From Emmonsiellopsis sp. PD_33 (taxonomy: Eukaryota; Ascomycota; Eurotiomycetes; Onygenales; Ajellomycetaceae): a stretch of DNA of 64,000 nt. A program made the position numbers and the translations under genes. Positions 21,450 through 32,570 of the stretch are shown in pieces. Within the stretch, counting starts at the first letter, position 1; each line of letters begins with the position of its first letter. The stretch is from the NCBI GenBank assembly GCA_032988165.1, contig JANTQF010000091.1:1-64000 (forward strand), in the 5' to 3' direction. The notes beneath the pieces were generated by a model that was not told the DNA's origin, ran no database searches, and worked only from the letters and a program-made list of their open reading frames with translations.

Positions 21450-23656
21450 GATGATCACACTATCGCGAGCCTCTGTAGCGTTATCGGCTGGAAGCTACGT
21501 TCTGCGTCTGGCACCGTATGCTGATCCTCCTTCAAGGCAAGCCCCCTCAAAGCAACGTCGAACCGACGCTAGATGTTCTCATCAACTTGGGAAAATTGGA
21601 AATGAATGACGAGTGTTCTGGAGAAGTAGGGAATGGACAGGTTTGAATCAGAAAGTCGCTGCCGTGACTAACGGGAGGTATATGAACAATCCACCACGAC
21701 GGAGAAGATAGTAAGATCAGCAGGCGGATGGAGTCATTCACACTGCAACGTTCCCTGTCCAGTCACATCGGTCGGTATTGCGCTGGGTTCTAGATTTTTG
21801 GAATGGGGGCAAAACGGAGGAGGAACCCGTCACTTGTCAATGGAAGGCCAAAACCAGGATTTCATCTTCGGATTGGAAACGTTTCAACAAGGGCGCGAGA
21901 AGAAGACTGGAGTTGGAATAAACGTGAGTGGGCCTGACATGTCTTTTCTTTCCTTGTTTGCCGACAAAATTCGGTGAGATTCTGGTGAGTCGCGGCGGTT
22001 AAAAAGCTTAATTAGCTCCGCCTGCTTCATAACGAACGGGATTCGCTAGGGGATTGGTTCCGTGGAACGTCACAAACTCTCGCGTTCTTCTTCGAGCAAA
22101 ACAATTCTACGTACGGACTGGTTGTTGCGAAGACCCGAACGTTCTCATGGGCTACACCGCTGCTTGTACAGCCTGAACATTCGGTGGTTTCCCTAACTCC
22201 TTTGGGTTGTCTCACTTTGCAGCGATCACAGTGATTGCTCTCTGCTCATCATGACTCACAATTAACCCTGGCCTGGCGTGCTCTGAGCTGCCTCAAGAAA
22301 TCCCATCTCCGACGTCCGCGGATTGCAAACCGGGCGGAACTGGCGGGGTGCTTAACTTGATCGGTGCAGCTCAGATGACCCGCAATCAGAACACGAGAAA
22401 CTATTGCTTCTTCCCGCCCTTTTTTAGTTTGTAATTGGGCGTGCTCGTCGGCGCATTGACGATTTGCTCGGGCTGGCGGGGCACCTTGAAATGACGGCTC
22501 AAACATGGGTCCTTGCGCAGTTTCTAGCGCCGGAGGGATAGTGATCGCCTGATCGGTATCTGATTTGGGAAAACACATGGGTTCTTCCGGGGGCTAGAAG
22601 CTCTGCGCTTTCCCCAAGTTGGTCTCCGACTTTTGCCTCCGGTAACTATCAGATATGGTCCACGGTCCGAGATCGTCCATCCCATCTCCATAAGGCGACG
22701 CCGTCGTTCTCGCTGTCCGCCGGCAAACAAGACTCGCAATGCGCGTATCCTGGCTGGCGGCACAAATGACTGCCGGTCGTATTGCGTATAACCCGCTGGG
22801 ATGCCTTTTGGATGATCAACACCATGCCGTAATTGGTGACCGCTGACTCGTTCGTGCAACATGGATCGAAATCAACACCCCACACAGTCGCCAGTTACCC
22901 CTTAAGAGTAACTTGAAGTCAACCCTGCCAAGCTGGGGACGAAAGCAGTACCGCAGTGAAGCAGCCGAACATAGTTGTTGCTTGTTTTCTTTGAATCCGG
23001 CTTGTTCTCGAGACTCCGGTTAAAGACTCCCATCGTCTTTCACCAAAGATGCACCAAATGGCAAACATGGTGCGATGCTTCCTGCAGCATCAAGGTTCGA
23101 GATCACCAAGGTCGGGATGAAGCTGTATGCACCCCGCATCGGTCTACATGGGTCCATCCGAGACCACGCCAGCAGCCGCTGTCCCGCCAGTTTAACGCCC
23201 AGATTAGGACAATACCGTGGTGCAGCAGACGCAGGAGGAAAAGAGACGGCCATGGATGAATCGAAGAGGTTCGTGGAATGTTGATTGAGGTCTAGAAGGA
23301 GATTCCCAAGTTGACCTCCTCACGTGATATCAAAATGCCGCCACCAGCAAACTTTCTACGAGCTTCAAGGCCAGTTTGTACTCGATTTACGGCGAAACAA
23401 GCAGTAATTCTATCTTGGACATTCTTTGTCCACCTTGAAGCTAACAGCCAGGTTGAGCCAACCCGCGCGAACCAGTTACACACACCACGCTTCTCGTCCG
23501 GGATCTACCATGGCGCAATATGCTAACTGACTCCACTAAAGCCCGATAGCCCGAACTGTGAACACCGAGAGCTGGATATATCTTGACTATCACGACACAA
23601 CGACGGACATCTTGTCCTCGGGAATAGAGCCTCAAACCTGCCAAGAGGGGAACGCA
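21450..23656. other. 2.2 kb gene-poor spacer
   Basis: Head-to-head spacer between the ABC transporter and the sulfur transporter. Short open frames on both strands look random, with mixed composition and no domain I recognise. CpG is present throughout, so this is not a hypermutated repeat. One TCACGTGATATC copy is at 23320-23331. Confidence 0.5.
23320..23331. promoter_or_regulatory. TCACGTGATATC motif, copy 2
   Basis: Same 12-mer as at 10727 and 38694, located about 330 nt upstream of the YeeE/YedE-type transporter start. CACGTG-binding Cbf1-like factors regulate sulfur-assimilation genes in yeasts; a link here is inference. Confidence 0.5.
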
Positions 23657-24711
23657 ATGTTCACGCCAGTCGATACCAGCCTGGGGGCGCTGCTCCTATA
23701 TCAAGGTTCCTCGGGACTCTTACAGCACAATGGAAGGGTCTTTGGTATCTCATCTCTACTGTCCGGGTCGGTTTCGAAACCGAGCCGAGACAACCTACCT
23801 ATCATAGCGGGGTTGGTGTCGAGTATCTTGCCGGTATACTACTTTGCGCCATCTTTGCTGCCAACGTATCCCGCGCTGGGAGCTGGATGGGAGACAGCAT
23901 TGGCCACGCTGGGCACCGGCTTCCTAGTCGGATGGGGAACAAAGGTATGTGATAAGAACATTGCAAAGCTGAAATCTGGCCCTAGATCCAGATGTTAACG
24001 CCGTCCATCGTCCAGAACGAACACGGCTGCACTTCAGGCCACATGCTATGCGGCCTCTCCCGGCTCTCCCCCCGCTCCACCATCGCCACAGGAGTCTTCT
24101 TCCTAACCGCCCTCATCACCGCAAACATCCGCAATGCCTTCCCAGCCAGCCCAACCGGCCAACCAAGCTACCTCCCCATCTACCCAACCTCGCGCGAAGC
24201 CGCATTCATGACGGCCGCCGTCCTCCTCGCCCAGCTCACAAACACCATCCTAGTCCCCAAACTACTCCAGAACGCCCCCAACAAAACAACAATCTACAAC
24301 TTCATCTCCGGCCTCCAATTCGGCCTGGGCCTACTAATCAGCGGCATGGCGAACCCGGCCAAAGTGCTGGGTTTCTTCAGCTGGTTTGACTGGTCGAAAC
24401 TCGACCCCAGCCTCGCGCTCGTGATGCTGTTTGGTGTCGGGCCTAATCTTCTGTCGTGGCTGCGGATGAAGGACGAGTATGGGAATGAGAAGGGGAAGAA
24501 GCCGCCGACGCTGGCGGAGAGGTTTCAGCTGCCTACGGCGACGGTAAAGGATATTGATTGGCGGTTTGTGGCTGGTGGGGTTGCGTTTGGGATTGGCTGG
24601 GGCATTTGTGGTGTGTGTCCTGGTCCTGGGCTGTTGAGGACTGTGCTGCAGCCTATGTGGGGGGCGTATTGGATGGGAGGGTATATGCTAGGGGGTCTTT
24701 TGGGGTTGTAA
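23657..24711 (+). CDS. YeeE/YedE-family sulfur-compound transporter
   Basis: Integral membrane protein of the YeeE/YedE (sulf_transp) family, which in bacteria imports thiosulfate. Exons 23657-23944 and 24016-24711 give 327 residues. Two homologous halves each carry the conserved Cys motif. The first is NEHGCTSGHMLCGLSR, just after the intron (from about residue 97). The second is GICGVCPGPGLLRT near the C-terminus. Hydrophobic helices alternate with short loops throughout, and there is no cleavable signal. The acceptor at 24015 was chosen because it joins GWGTK to NEHGC as in the family; another AG 23 nt upstream is possible but adds an unusual insert. The family is common in bacteria and present in many fungi; the substrate here is inferred. 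Confidence 0.9.
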
Positions 24712-25429
24712 AATTGCTACTACTGCCCCTTTTCTCGTTTTAATTCTACAAATGCATGTTTTGGGCGTGAGAGTGGAAGGATTAAGTGCAAGCGTGGTTG
24801 CTTTTAACTGTTACGAAATGGTCATCCATTGATCTCGCAACATACTCATAGTGAGAAACATGAGTATCATTTGACAGGATCCGAACGCAGCCCTTCCTCC
24901 AGCATATACAGGGTGACGCAAAAATTGCACCTACTGTGGTATATCATCCTAAAAACGTTGACGTAAGGAATAGAAAACATCTAAATAGCACATGGACTAA
25001 AGAACAAACCACATGCAAGAACGATCAAAGTGGCCCAGAAAAATGACGCGATGGTGGTTGTCGCGAGATAGGGCTGTGGGCGGCGCAGAGTCGAGTTAGT
25101 CTGGATGAAAACATAGATAGCGTAGCAAGTGCGTAAACAATCACAAGGATTTGCGAAACATCATTTCGGGGTATCAGTGGCGGTTTTTCATAGCAGAGAG
25201 GATTTCATACCCTATAAGAGAGATATGATTAGCTATGACTCTATTTGAAAATGTTTTCACATGAAGAGCTAGATTGGACTTGAATGGTTTAGAGGGCATA
25301 CATTAGAGGAGGCAAGAAAGGTGCGATTGGGAAATAAAAACTGTCCAAGGCATTTGGTGAATGTAGTAACATGCCAGATGAAAAAACTATCCAATCGAAA
25401 TCGTCGAGGTGAAAAAATCTCAAAATATC
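24712..25429. other. Intergenic between convergent genes
   Basis: 3' regions of the sulfur transporter and glutaminyl cyclase. AT-rich; no gene, RNA or repeat recognised. Confidence 0.55.
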
Positions 25430-26587
25430 TTACAGCTCCGTTTTCCTCCCCGCGTTCTCCGTCGGTGGCCCGCCATCTTTCGAGAACCCCTCCTCCAAAT
25501 CCAGCCATTCAGCGGCAAAAGCAGTGATAAGGGTGCTCCAGTCCTCAACTGTAGCAGCGTCCAAATGCTCAGCATCGTCTTCTATTTTATGCCACACGAC
25601 CGGGAATGGGGATGCGATTAGATGTAGAACCTCGACTCCGCGGGCCAAGAAGGGTAGATGGTCGTCTCCAATTCCATTAGCGTAGAACTTCTCCTTGTCG
25701 GAGTCGGAAAGCCACTGTTTATCGCGTTTCCTCGTTGCGTGAGACTTGAACTGGCCGAGTTCCCGTAGACGGGCCTCAAGGGTGGCCATATTCTGATACG
25801 CCCAATGTGTGGTACTAAAATAAGAGGGCATCGCTGGATCTTTCTCGCCCAGGAGATCAAGGAGGACGAAGAGAGAGATGGCGGATATTGGTGATCTGAA
25901 TGTGGACGTAGCTGGGTAGACCTCGCTGGACATTGCCTCAGCTAGTGACCGAGATCCGTAGAGGGAATCTGTATCCGTCCAGCTTTTAAACGCCTCCTCC
26001 CCGTCCAGCAGCATTACCTGGATACCTTGCTGGTCAAAGAAGCCGTCATGGGACGGGTCGGCCTTCATTGCTTCCCACTTTTTCGTCATAGCCGCGTCAA
26101 TACTTCGTACGGCATGTAAAATCATAGCGCATGGAGCAGCACTGTCCGTAGCACCAATAAATCCCTCCGGCGTGAGTTTGCTGTCATAGTGTGCAGCCAA
26201 TGTCAATCTGCTGCTGTCCCCCTTATCCGCCCAAGGCGGGTCTCGATACGCGATTAGATTGACGAAAGGGACGTCCCTATCTCCAGTCGCCGGTGTTTTC
26301 GAGGTAGAATTTTGTAGCTCAATCTGCCACTCTGGCAGTGATTCTCTGAAAAATTTGACGAAATGTTCGAGCACTTCCAAGGAGCCGGGTGTTCCTGGAA
26401 CGCGGGGCTGGAGGATCGGGGCGAGAATAGCCCCGTTGTGAATATCGAAGTCGCCGTTTGGCCGCGGAAGGGATTTTAGGGTCTCGTCGGAAACCTTTCC
26501 GTACGATTGGGCCGGGATGGCAAAGAGGAGAGTCCCGAGAAGGGCCAGCAGGCATGAAGCCACCAGATCGCGGAGACGTTCAGCCAT
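25430..26587 (-). CDS. Glutaminyl-peptide cyclotransferase (M28-like zinc enzyme), secreted
   Basis: Cyclises N-terminal Gln to pyroglutamate, protecting secreted proteins. Single exon, 385 residues. Residues 1-28 form a signal peptide (charged start, LLALLGTLLF core, IPAQS cleavage region). M28-type zinc ligands and active-site residues are visible: LAAHYDSK (about 145), GATDSAAPCAM with the ligand Asp (about 160), MLLDGEEAF with the acidic pair (about 208), and GDDHLPF with the His ligand near the C-terminus (about 320). The SPFPVVWH segment typical of glutaminyl cyclases follows. Length and motif order match animal QPCT and fungal homologues. An aminopeptidase role is less likely because of the WH motif and spacing. 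Start at the ATG that opens the signal peptide. Confidence 0.92.
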   Translation of the reverse strand: MAERLRDLVASCLLALLGTLLFAIPAQSYGKVSDETLKSLPRPNGDFDIHNGAILAPILQPRVPGTPGSLEVLEHFVKFFRESLPEWQIELQNSTSKTPATGDRDVPFVNLIAYRDPPWADKGDSSRLTLAAHYDSKLTPEGFIGATDSAAPCAMILHAVRSIDAAMTKKWEAMKADPSHDGFFDQQGIQVMLLDGEEAFKSWTDTDSLYGSRSLAEAMSSEVYPATSTFRSPISAISLFVLLDLLGEKDPAMPSYFSTTHWAYQNMATLEARLRELGQFKSHATRKRDKQWLSDSDKEKFYANGIGDDHLPFLARGVEVLHLIASPFPVVWHKIEDDAEHLDAATVEDWSTLITAFAAEWLDLEEGFSKDGGPPTENAGRKTEL

Positions 26588-27069
26588 GGTAAGCGGGTCT
26601 TACAAGCCTCGCAACAGACTTCTGGTCATTTCGGAACGATGGAATGCGGCGGCGGGGTCGGAGGAAATGCCAACTCCTCCGTGGAACGATCCGCGTCAAG
26701 GGTTGAGATAGGCCTGTGCTGTTGATTCCATTGGATGGAGGTTATGGATGTTGGCCGTTGCGGCAACGAAAAGACCACGCGGCAACTGCAGCGGCTAAAC
26801 CGGAGACAGGCGCCGAGCCGCGTTCAACCTGTGGGCCAAATCGCGGGTGGCGCCAGACGCCAGACGCGCTTCATAGTCACGTGTTATCGGCCAGTCCTTG
26901 AGGTCCGCCGGAAATCTGGAAGAGCAGAAACTCACCACGACGACGACATATCACCTCTCAGACGCTACAGCTGCCTTTAAGGAGCTGGAACTGGATATCT
27001 GAAATAACCCACAGAAGCTCCGTGAATATTACGCCCCAATTGCTGTCCAATTCCTCGCCTCTGTCCAGA
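26588..27069. promoter_or_regulatory. Divergent promoter, glutaminyl cyclase and TMEM70-like gene
   Basis: A 482-nt spacer. Carries TCACGTGTTATC at 26877-26888, one base off the 12-mer found three times elsewhere. No coding potential recognised. Confidence 0.45.
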
Positions 27070-27976
27070 ATGAGGAGCGTTCTTTTCCGCCTTCCGCTCC
27101 GGCAATGCCCCCGCGCTCAATGGACCCGGGGAGATTTAGCTAGCAGGCTATGCATACGGTTCAATTCGACCCTCGAGGGCTCAGCCCAGAATTCTTCTCT
27201 AAAAGCCACCGTGAACCCCGCACGGCAAATTCTACGGCCCCCGCGTAGCACGCAGATAAAGCCTGGAACGGAGCCTAAAAAAGGTATGTAGTCTCCAAAA
27301 TAACTTGTCTCCTATCTATACTTCGTACTAATTCCTTTTTTTATAGCAATCACGAAGCCACAGCAGGTCATTATTTACCATGCTGGCACGGGAAGAATAG
27401 CATTCATTGGCACCATGCGAATCACAACTATACTTATATTCGCCGTCTCTTGCGCTGTTGTAGCTCCGGCATTTTATTTTTCGGAGGATACGCCTTGGTT
27501 CACTGCTCCTGCTAGTGAGTTCTACACATACACAAGTATATACAAGGGCGTTACTGACGGGCACAGTTGTTGTCGGTGGCTCTATTCCTATGCTCTTCGT
27601 CCTCTTCACATCAGCGCCCTTCGTCAACCACGTTTACCTAGCAATTCCCACAATCGCGCAGCAGACGCGTCAGCGTACCCAGGCATATCTGAAGAACGTA
27701 CCTCGGAATGCGACTTTGAACATTGAAACTATGAAACTTAATTTTTATCCGCGAAGGACGGAGGTTTCCCTAGAGGACTTGATTCCTGCGCGTTCCAAAG
27801 TCCGCCCCGTGAGCTTCATGCACACCAAGCCACAGCCACAGCCGTGGTGGAAAGGGAAGAGCCCAATATACTTTTATGCCCCAGAGAAGAGCAAGCATGG
27901 CGCGCGGGCAACGTTAAGATATTTCCCAGAGGTATGGGAAGGGGTTTTTGCGAAAATCAAAGCAAATCGGCCTTGA
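27070..27976 (+). CDS. TMEM70/TMEM186/TMEM223-like mitochondrial membrane protein
   Basis: Probably an inner-membrane protein of mitochondria. The animal relatives TMEM70, TMEM186 and TMEM223 assist assembly of respiratory complexes; the fungal role is not established. Exons 27070-27283, 27347-27514 and 27567-27976 give 263 residues. The first 45 residues (MRSVLFRLPLRQCPRAQWTR and on) are Arg-rich without acidic residues, a mitochondrial presequence. The domain begins QQVIIYHAGTGRIAFIGTMR, then one hydrophobic helix (TTILIFAVSCAVVAPAFYF) and a second after the last intron (VVVGGSIPMLFVLFT). The C-terminal soluble part includes NIETMKLNFYPRRTEVSLED. Both introns have standard signals and restore the frame. 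The family assignment rests on the YHAGTGR start and two-helix layout, seen by eye only. Confidence 0.75.
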
Positions 27977-28450
27977 AAGATGACTTAGACGAAGATAATA
28001 CCCCTTGTTTGTAATATTATTTTATCAAATATGACGAGTCATATTTTCCCTTCTCATTTGTAGCATCTACAACCCCTCATCGCCTCGATTACACTACATG
28101 GCCTTGTTCACCTTATTATTTTGAAATCCTGACTACGTCGTCTTGGATCTCTCACATTCCAACAGAGCATCCATTCACTCTGCCCCTACTTGCATGATCA
28201 AATCAGTGTTATTCCCTTGTTAGTGAAGTTTACTTAAGGCTTGGTTGTGTTGTTGTTTTACAATTTCCAACCTCTTCTCACCTTTCTCATTTCTTCACTC
28301 TGTGTTCTTCATTGCCACAACAACAACCTCCTTGTTTTGCTTTGATATCACCCAGTTACCACAACATAGCCACTCCTCAACTCTCCTCTTCACCATCCAA
28401 CATTTCCTCTGAATCTACAGCAAGAAGAATCAACATCCAAAGTCGCTAAA
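27977..28450. promoter_or_regulatory. Intergenic, promoter and leader of the Myb-like gene
   Basis: After the TMEM70-like stop the sequence turns strongly pyrimidine-rich (about 28260-28420), as in long 5' leaders of well-expressed fungal genes. No coding region seen. Confidence 0.45.
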
Positions 28451-29285
28451 ATGGACGGAGCTCTGCCCCTAAGCGCTGGCGAACAGCGAATTTTCAACAT
28501 CGCTATGACCTGTACTACCGATGGACTCGCCGGTATCAAGGTATTTCCCCCTTCCCTGCAACTGGCTCCCCATCCAGAGGCCCACCTCTTGTATAAGGCT
28601 TTTGCATATTGCCTTTGCTTCAAACTCCTAACGGATTCCGCCTCGATGCCTTGGTGAAGCTCCCCTTCGTTATGCACTAACTTTATCATACTCAACCCAT
28701 AGGTGGACTACGATCTCCTTGCTGAGAGAGCTGGCCTTAAACCAAGCAGTGCATCAGTGCTCTTTGGCAACGCCAAACGCAAACTTCTCGGAACCAGCAA
28801 AGCTGGAGCTTCCAAGGCCCCCGCCAACCATGATGACGCCTCCAACGCCACCAAAACTCCGACCAAGTCTCGTTCCAACAAGGTCACTAAGCGCACCCCG
28901 AAATCTACCCCGGGAAAGGCCAAAAATGCCGCTGCCATTGCGTCTGCTCTTGACGATGACCCTTCCCCCACTCGCAAGGGTAAAGGCGCCTCCGGAATCA
29001 AAGCTGACCCCGATCTTAAGGTCAAGTCCGAGTAAGTACTACTCACACTCTCCACGCCCCATCTACTCCCCTCAATAAATCCTAACGCCATATAGATTTG
29101 AGCCATTCTCCCTGATGGATAGGGATAGTACAGTGTCCGATTTTAGCAGCGAGATGGTCGAAGGCACGTCTTATCCCCGCACTGAGCTTGAGTGGACTCA
29201 ATTTGAGCAATCATTGTGGCATGTTGAAACTTACAATTCCGAAGACAAATCGGGAATCCTCGACTCTATCGAGCGCGACATTTGA
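28451..29285 (+). CDS. Small nuclear protein with N-terminal Myb-like helix-turn-helix
   Basis: Exons 28451-28540, 28703-29031 and 29096-29285 give 202 residues. Residues about 5-55 (LPLSAGEQRIFNIAMTCT, VDYDLLAERAGLKPSSASVL, FGNAKRKL) resemble the short Myb-like DNA-binding module of many fungal small proteins, with a helix-turn-helix and a basic end. Residues 56-140 are Lys/Ser/Thr/Pro-rich with TPTKS, KRTPKS and SPTRK, similar to histone-tail or H1-like linkers and rich in proline-directed phosphosites. The C-terminal 60 residues are acidic with several Trp (ELEWTQFEQSLWHVE), possibly an interaction segment. Intron 1 is long for the window (162 nt) and phase 0. No target or process can be named. 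Confidence 0.7.
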
Positions 29286-30893
29286 GCCTAGGTACATCCG
29301 GTTTGAACAATGACGCAGCTATGGTTATGAATTTTGCCAAGCCAATCTTCAAACTCCGCGAATTTCATATCGATTATCCTGCCCCATAGTCTGCGCACCT
29401 GACGGTACTCACGGTGGACGATGTTTTTCTTGCTTTCTCTCCTGCATTTTTCTTGCTTAACGCGGCGCCGGCCCCATGATGGCAGATGGAATTTTGTTAT
29501 AGTTTTGCTTTTCTCGAGGATTTGCCCGTGCACCCAGACAAGTCGAGATCTTCGACCTTCCTTGTCGTCAATAGAAAGTGGCGGTATCCTGTTTCCATGT
29601 CTTTCCTTTCAAGTTGGTTTCCTTTGAATGTTCCTGCTGGGAGAGATAGTTAGCTCAGAGAAGAACAGCAACAAATGCAGGCTCCTTGTTCGAAAAAAGT
29701 TCTCTTTGCTGTATGATACTTGCTTCCATTGACCCCTGTGTGTATGAGAATGTTCCAGGGCCATCTCCTCTCCCTCACCCTCCCTATCACCCACCAGCCC
29801 TGCCGGCCAACCCCCTCAAACAATATCTTCGATTCCGTCAAATGTTTGCTTGGATAGGAGATATGTCTGTACCCCAGCCCCTCGTAGCTCAGGGGGTTAG
29901 GGGCAAAGGAACGTCACGTGGATGAACCGGGCTAACTCCCAGCCTACTGCAACCACGACGAGATATCTCATCAGAATGATACTATCCAGCTGGCTAGTCA
30001 GCAGCAACAGTCTGATATGAAATTGACGGCTTGGTCCCAGTCCACTCTTCATATCTCTCATCAAAGCTTTGACATTGCCCACTCGATCTAGCCTTCTGCC
30101 GTCCTGTTGATTCCGCTCCAGTGTTGATTGAGCTGGTATGACAAGCGGGTAACGGTTGAGCAACCGTGTCTTTCGACACGAACAAACTGCGTGCAGAGGC
30201 TTCTGATTTTCAACAGTGATCACATCACTATTTTTCTCTTTTTCTCATGGTGCAGGAATGTTTATCGGGAGTGCGCAGTGCTCAGGTTGGGTCGGGTCAG
30301 GGAGCATTAAATGCTCCGTAAGTGTCCAATCCTTGCTGAACACAACTTTTAAATGGGGTCTATTTATATGGATTACACCCCACTGTGGATAAAAAATTGA
30401 TCTTTTGCACTAAACAGGCCCGGAGAAAGCTGATATGAATTTTTACCTCAGCTCCGCCAGGACCGCCACGCCCTCTCAAGCGGCAAATGCTTTGCGTGGA
30501 TAGACCAGAGCTCCACTTATCAGTCAAAACCAACGGACGAGGGAGTACCGATAACAAACAGAATATCCCGACTGACTCGCCCTTTAGGGTGGTTCAGATA
30601 CCCCGCTTCAAAACAAAAGCCATATTCTTTTCTCAATAATGGCAACCGATTGGATCCTGATATTGGCTTCATTCCTCTTCAACAACCCCTAGAAGCTAGT
30701 ACTTCTAAGGGCCTTGTGCTTCTAATGGCTAATAATCCTTCTTTGCTCCATACTTTCACGGTGGGTATTTAGTTAAATAACTCTTGGTGCAACATTAACG
30801 GCGAGGTATTAAAAGAGCACGATATTCTCACTTGAACCCGGTTAGTATCCTGACCCATCCTCCTGCTTGTCTTTCTTCCTACGTCTGAAAACC
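29286..30893. other. 1.6 kb gene-poor spacer
   Basis: Between the Myb-like gene and the orphan gene. No domain-bearing frame found. A tRNA A-box-like TAGCTCAGGGGG occurs at about 29887-29898, but no matching B-box or cloverleaf follows. Confidence 0.5.
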
Positions 30894-32570
30894 ATGGGTA
30901 ACTTCGCGATGTTGACTGACAGGGGCGTTGGACTGGATGCGTACCTGGCTTGGGTCAGTGCATGGCTAGCAACTCCGGCGCAAGACGACACCCACGATGA
31001 AGGACCTATCATGACAGTGGATGAGATGGCCAAGATTTTTCAAGACAAAATCCTCGGTAATCTCCTAAAATACAACATCAAACATATCATCACTTCATTC
31101 CGCTACAGGATTGATGCTCAAGAGATTCTCCTCGGGGGACGAGTTGCCCCGTCCTGCAATGAGACAAATATTATCAAGCACCGTTACGATCCCAAGACTG
31201 AGTGCACCTGCGACGGAATCTATCCTGTTCCACCTGGGGCCACTTTGGAGTCAGTGCTCCAGGGGTGTACCGCGGTGATAAAAATGGTTGACATGGCTAG
31301 TTTGGTTAATGATAAGGAGGATGAGTGGAATCCACAGCACCTATTCACGGCTGAGGATCTTCGAAATGCGGTGGCTGAACTTGCTCTTTGCAATGCGGAT
31401 GAACAAACCCGTCCTGGATCTTGTCTCGGCCCGGCCAGTGATACGTATCTTCTCTTTGGTAGCATACAAGCCCCCGATCGATGCCCCAGCCCAACTGTTG
31501 ACACCGAACTATCTGTCTTTCACCAATTATATCCAACCAACGAACAGATCAAGATCCTAGCGGACGCCAAATATTTCTTCGCCATCGCCTGTGGCGGAAC
31601 ACTCTGCGACGAGGGCCTCGCAAAAGCGATTGCAGATTCAGGAAATAACGTGCTGATTGCCGATTACTGTGAAGCAGCGGGCAATGGCGAGACAATACTT
31701 CTGCTCCAGGATGTCGGTGCAGCAGCCATGGCATTTCTAAAATTATGCAATCTCGCAGGCGTGATTTCCGACTGGCAGTTTGACAACACTGTCGCTATGA
31801 TTATCCAGTTCCAAGTCCTTGGATACTACCGCGACCACTCACGCGCCAGGCGGCCGCAGGGGGTTTATGGTAGCCGTATGACTGGCACGCTTGCCCATCG
31901 ACATATCGACCTCGCCGTATACATAGGCGTCTTGACTGCTTCAATCGGCCTAGGGGGAGAGCAGATCACGAGGGAGCAATATGAGATACTGGCCGAATCG
32001 TCCTGCTACATCAATGACCTGATCGACTTTCGTAGTGATACGATGCGGAGAGTGCGGGAGAATGTCATTTTGCGCGGCATCCCAGGAGATGGAAACCTTT
32101 GCCGATACCTTGATGACTGTATTTCGTCATGTCTGCGGCTCGCGGCTGAAGCCATTAGGTCCAGTCCTGTGAGCGCGCTTGTGGTGATGGGTTTCTGCAA
32201 TTGGGGCATCATGGGGTCACATCATAAGCTGTACGAGCTCCTTCATGGTGTCACTAAGAGAAAGGATCCAAATCCAAGCATGTGCGAATACATCTCTGGA
32301 GCAAGCTCTTCCCACTACCAAAATCTCCTCGATGCGCTTGACTCGCGTGGCTACGGTACCCTAGGTGAAGAGAACAGCCCCAGCGTGGCGAAGCGACGTT
32401 CAGATATGGACATTTTGTACCATGTGTATCGGACTTCGCCAGGGACACACATGGCGTGGCTGGCAGACTGCACAAGGAGTCTACTCCATCCTGACACTTT
32501 GCGGAAAATCGTAGATGTTGTCCATTTTGAATGGAGGGGCCAGACCGGGGATGTGGAGTACTGCCCTTAG
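30894..32570 (+). CDS. Orphan protein with terpenoid-synthase-like C-terminal half
   Basis: Single exon, 558 residues; I do not recognise the whole protein. The N-terminal 250 residues have Cys-rich patches (KTECTCDGIYPVPPG) and no known motif. The C-terminal half is helical and resembles class I terpenoid synthases around SCYINDLIDFRSDTMRRVRE (Asn about 374). There NDLIDFRSD looks like a degenerate NSE metal-binding triad, with Asp in place of Ser/Thr and Glu. FCNWGIMGSHHKLYELLHG follows as a further helix. No clear DDxxD motif is present; VNDKEDEW (about 140) is a weak candidate and lies in an unusual place. The ATG at 30894 has a good context (ACCATGG) and is the first ATG of the frame. 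No biosynthetic neighbours are seen. Alternatives: a catalytically inactive relative or another all-helical enzyme. Confidence 0.6.
   Translation: MGNFAMLTDRGVGLDAYLAWVSAWLATPAQDDTHDEGPIMTVDEMAKIFQDKILGNLLKYNIKHIITSFRYRIDAQEILLGGRVAPSCNETNIIKHRYDPKTECTCDGIYPVPPGATLESVLQGCTAVIKMVDMASLVNDKEDEWNPQHLFTAEDLRNAVAELALCNADEQTRPGSCLGPASDTYLLFGSIQAPDRCPSPTVDTELSVFHQLYPTNEQIKILADAKYFFAIACGGTLCDEGLAKAIADSGNNVLIADYCEAAGNGETILLLQDVGAAAMAFLKLCNLAGVISDWQFDNTVAMIIQFQVLGYYRDHSRARRPQGVYGSRMTGTLAHRHIDLAVYIGVLTASIGLGGEQITREQYEILAESSCYINDLIDFRSDTMRRVRENVILRGIPGDGNLCRYLDDCISSCLRLAAEAIRSSPVSALVVMGFCNWGIMGSHHKLYELLHGVTKRKDPNPSMCEYISGASSSHYQNLLDALDSRGYGTLGEENSPSVAKRRSDMDILYHVYRTSPGTHMAWLADCTRSLLHPDTLRKIVDVVHFEWRGQTGDVEYCP

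Noticed and set aside
22249..22862. Overlapping minus-strand open frames in the 21.5-23.6 kb spacer
   Set aside because: Mixed composition with no family resemblance and no intron signals linking them.
29880..29945. tRNA-like 5' half with an A-box (TAGCTCAGGGGG)
   Set aside because: No B-box and no foldable anticodon or T-arm within tRNA distance; likely chance.
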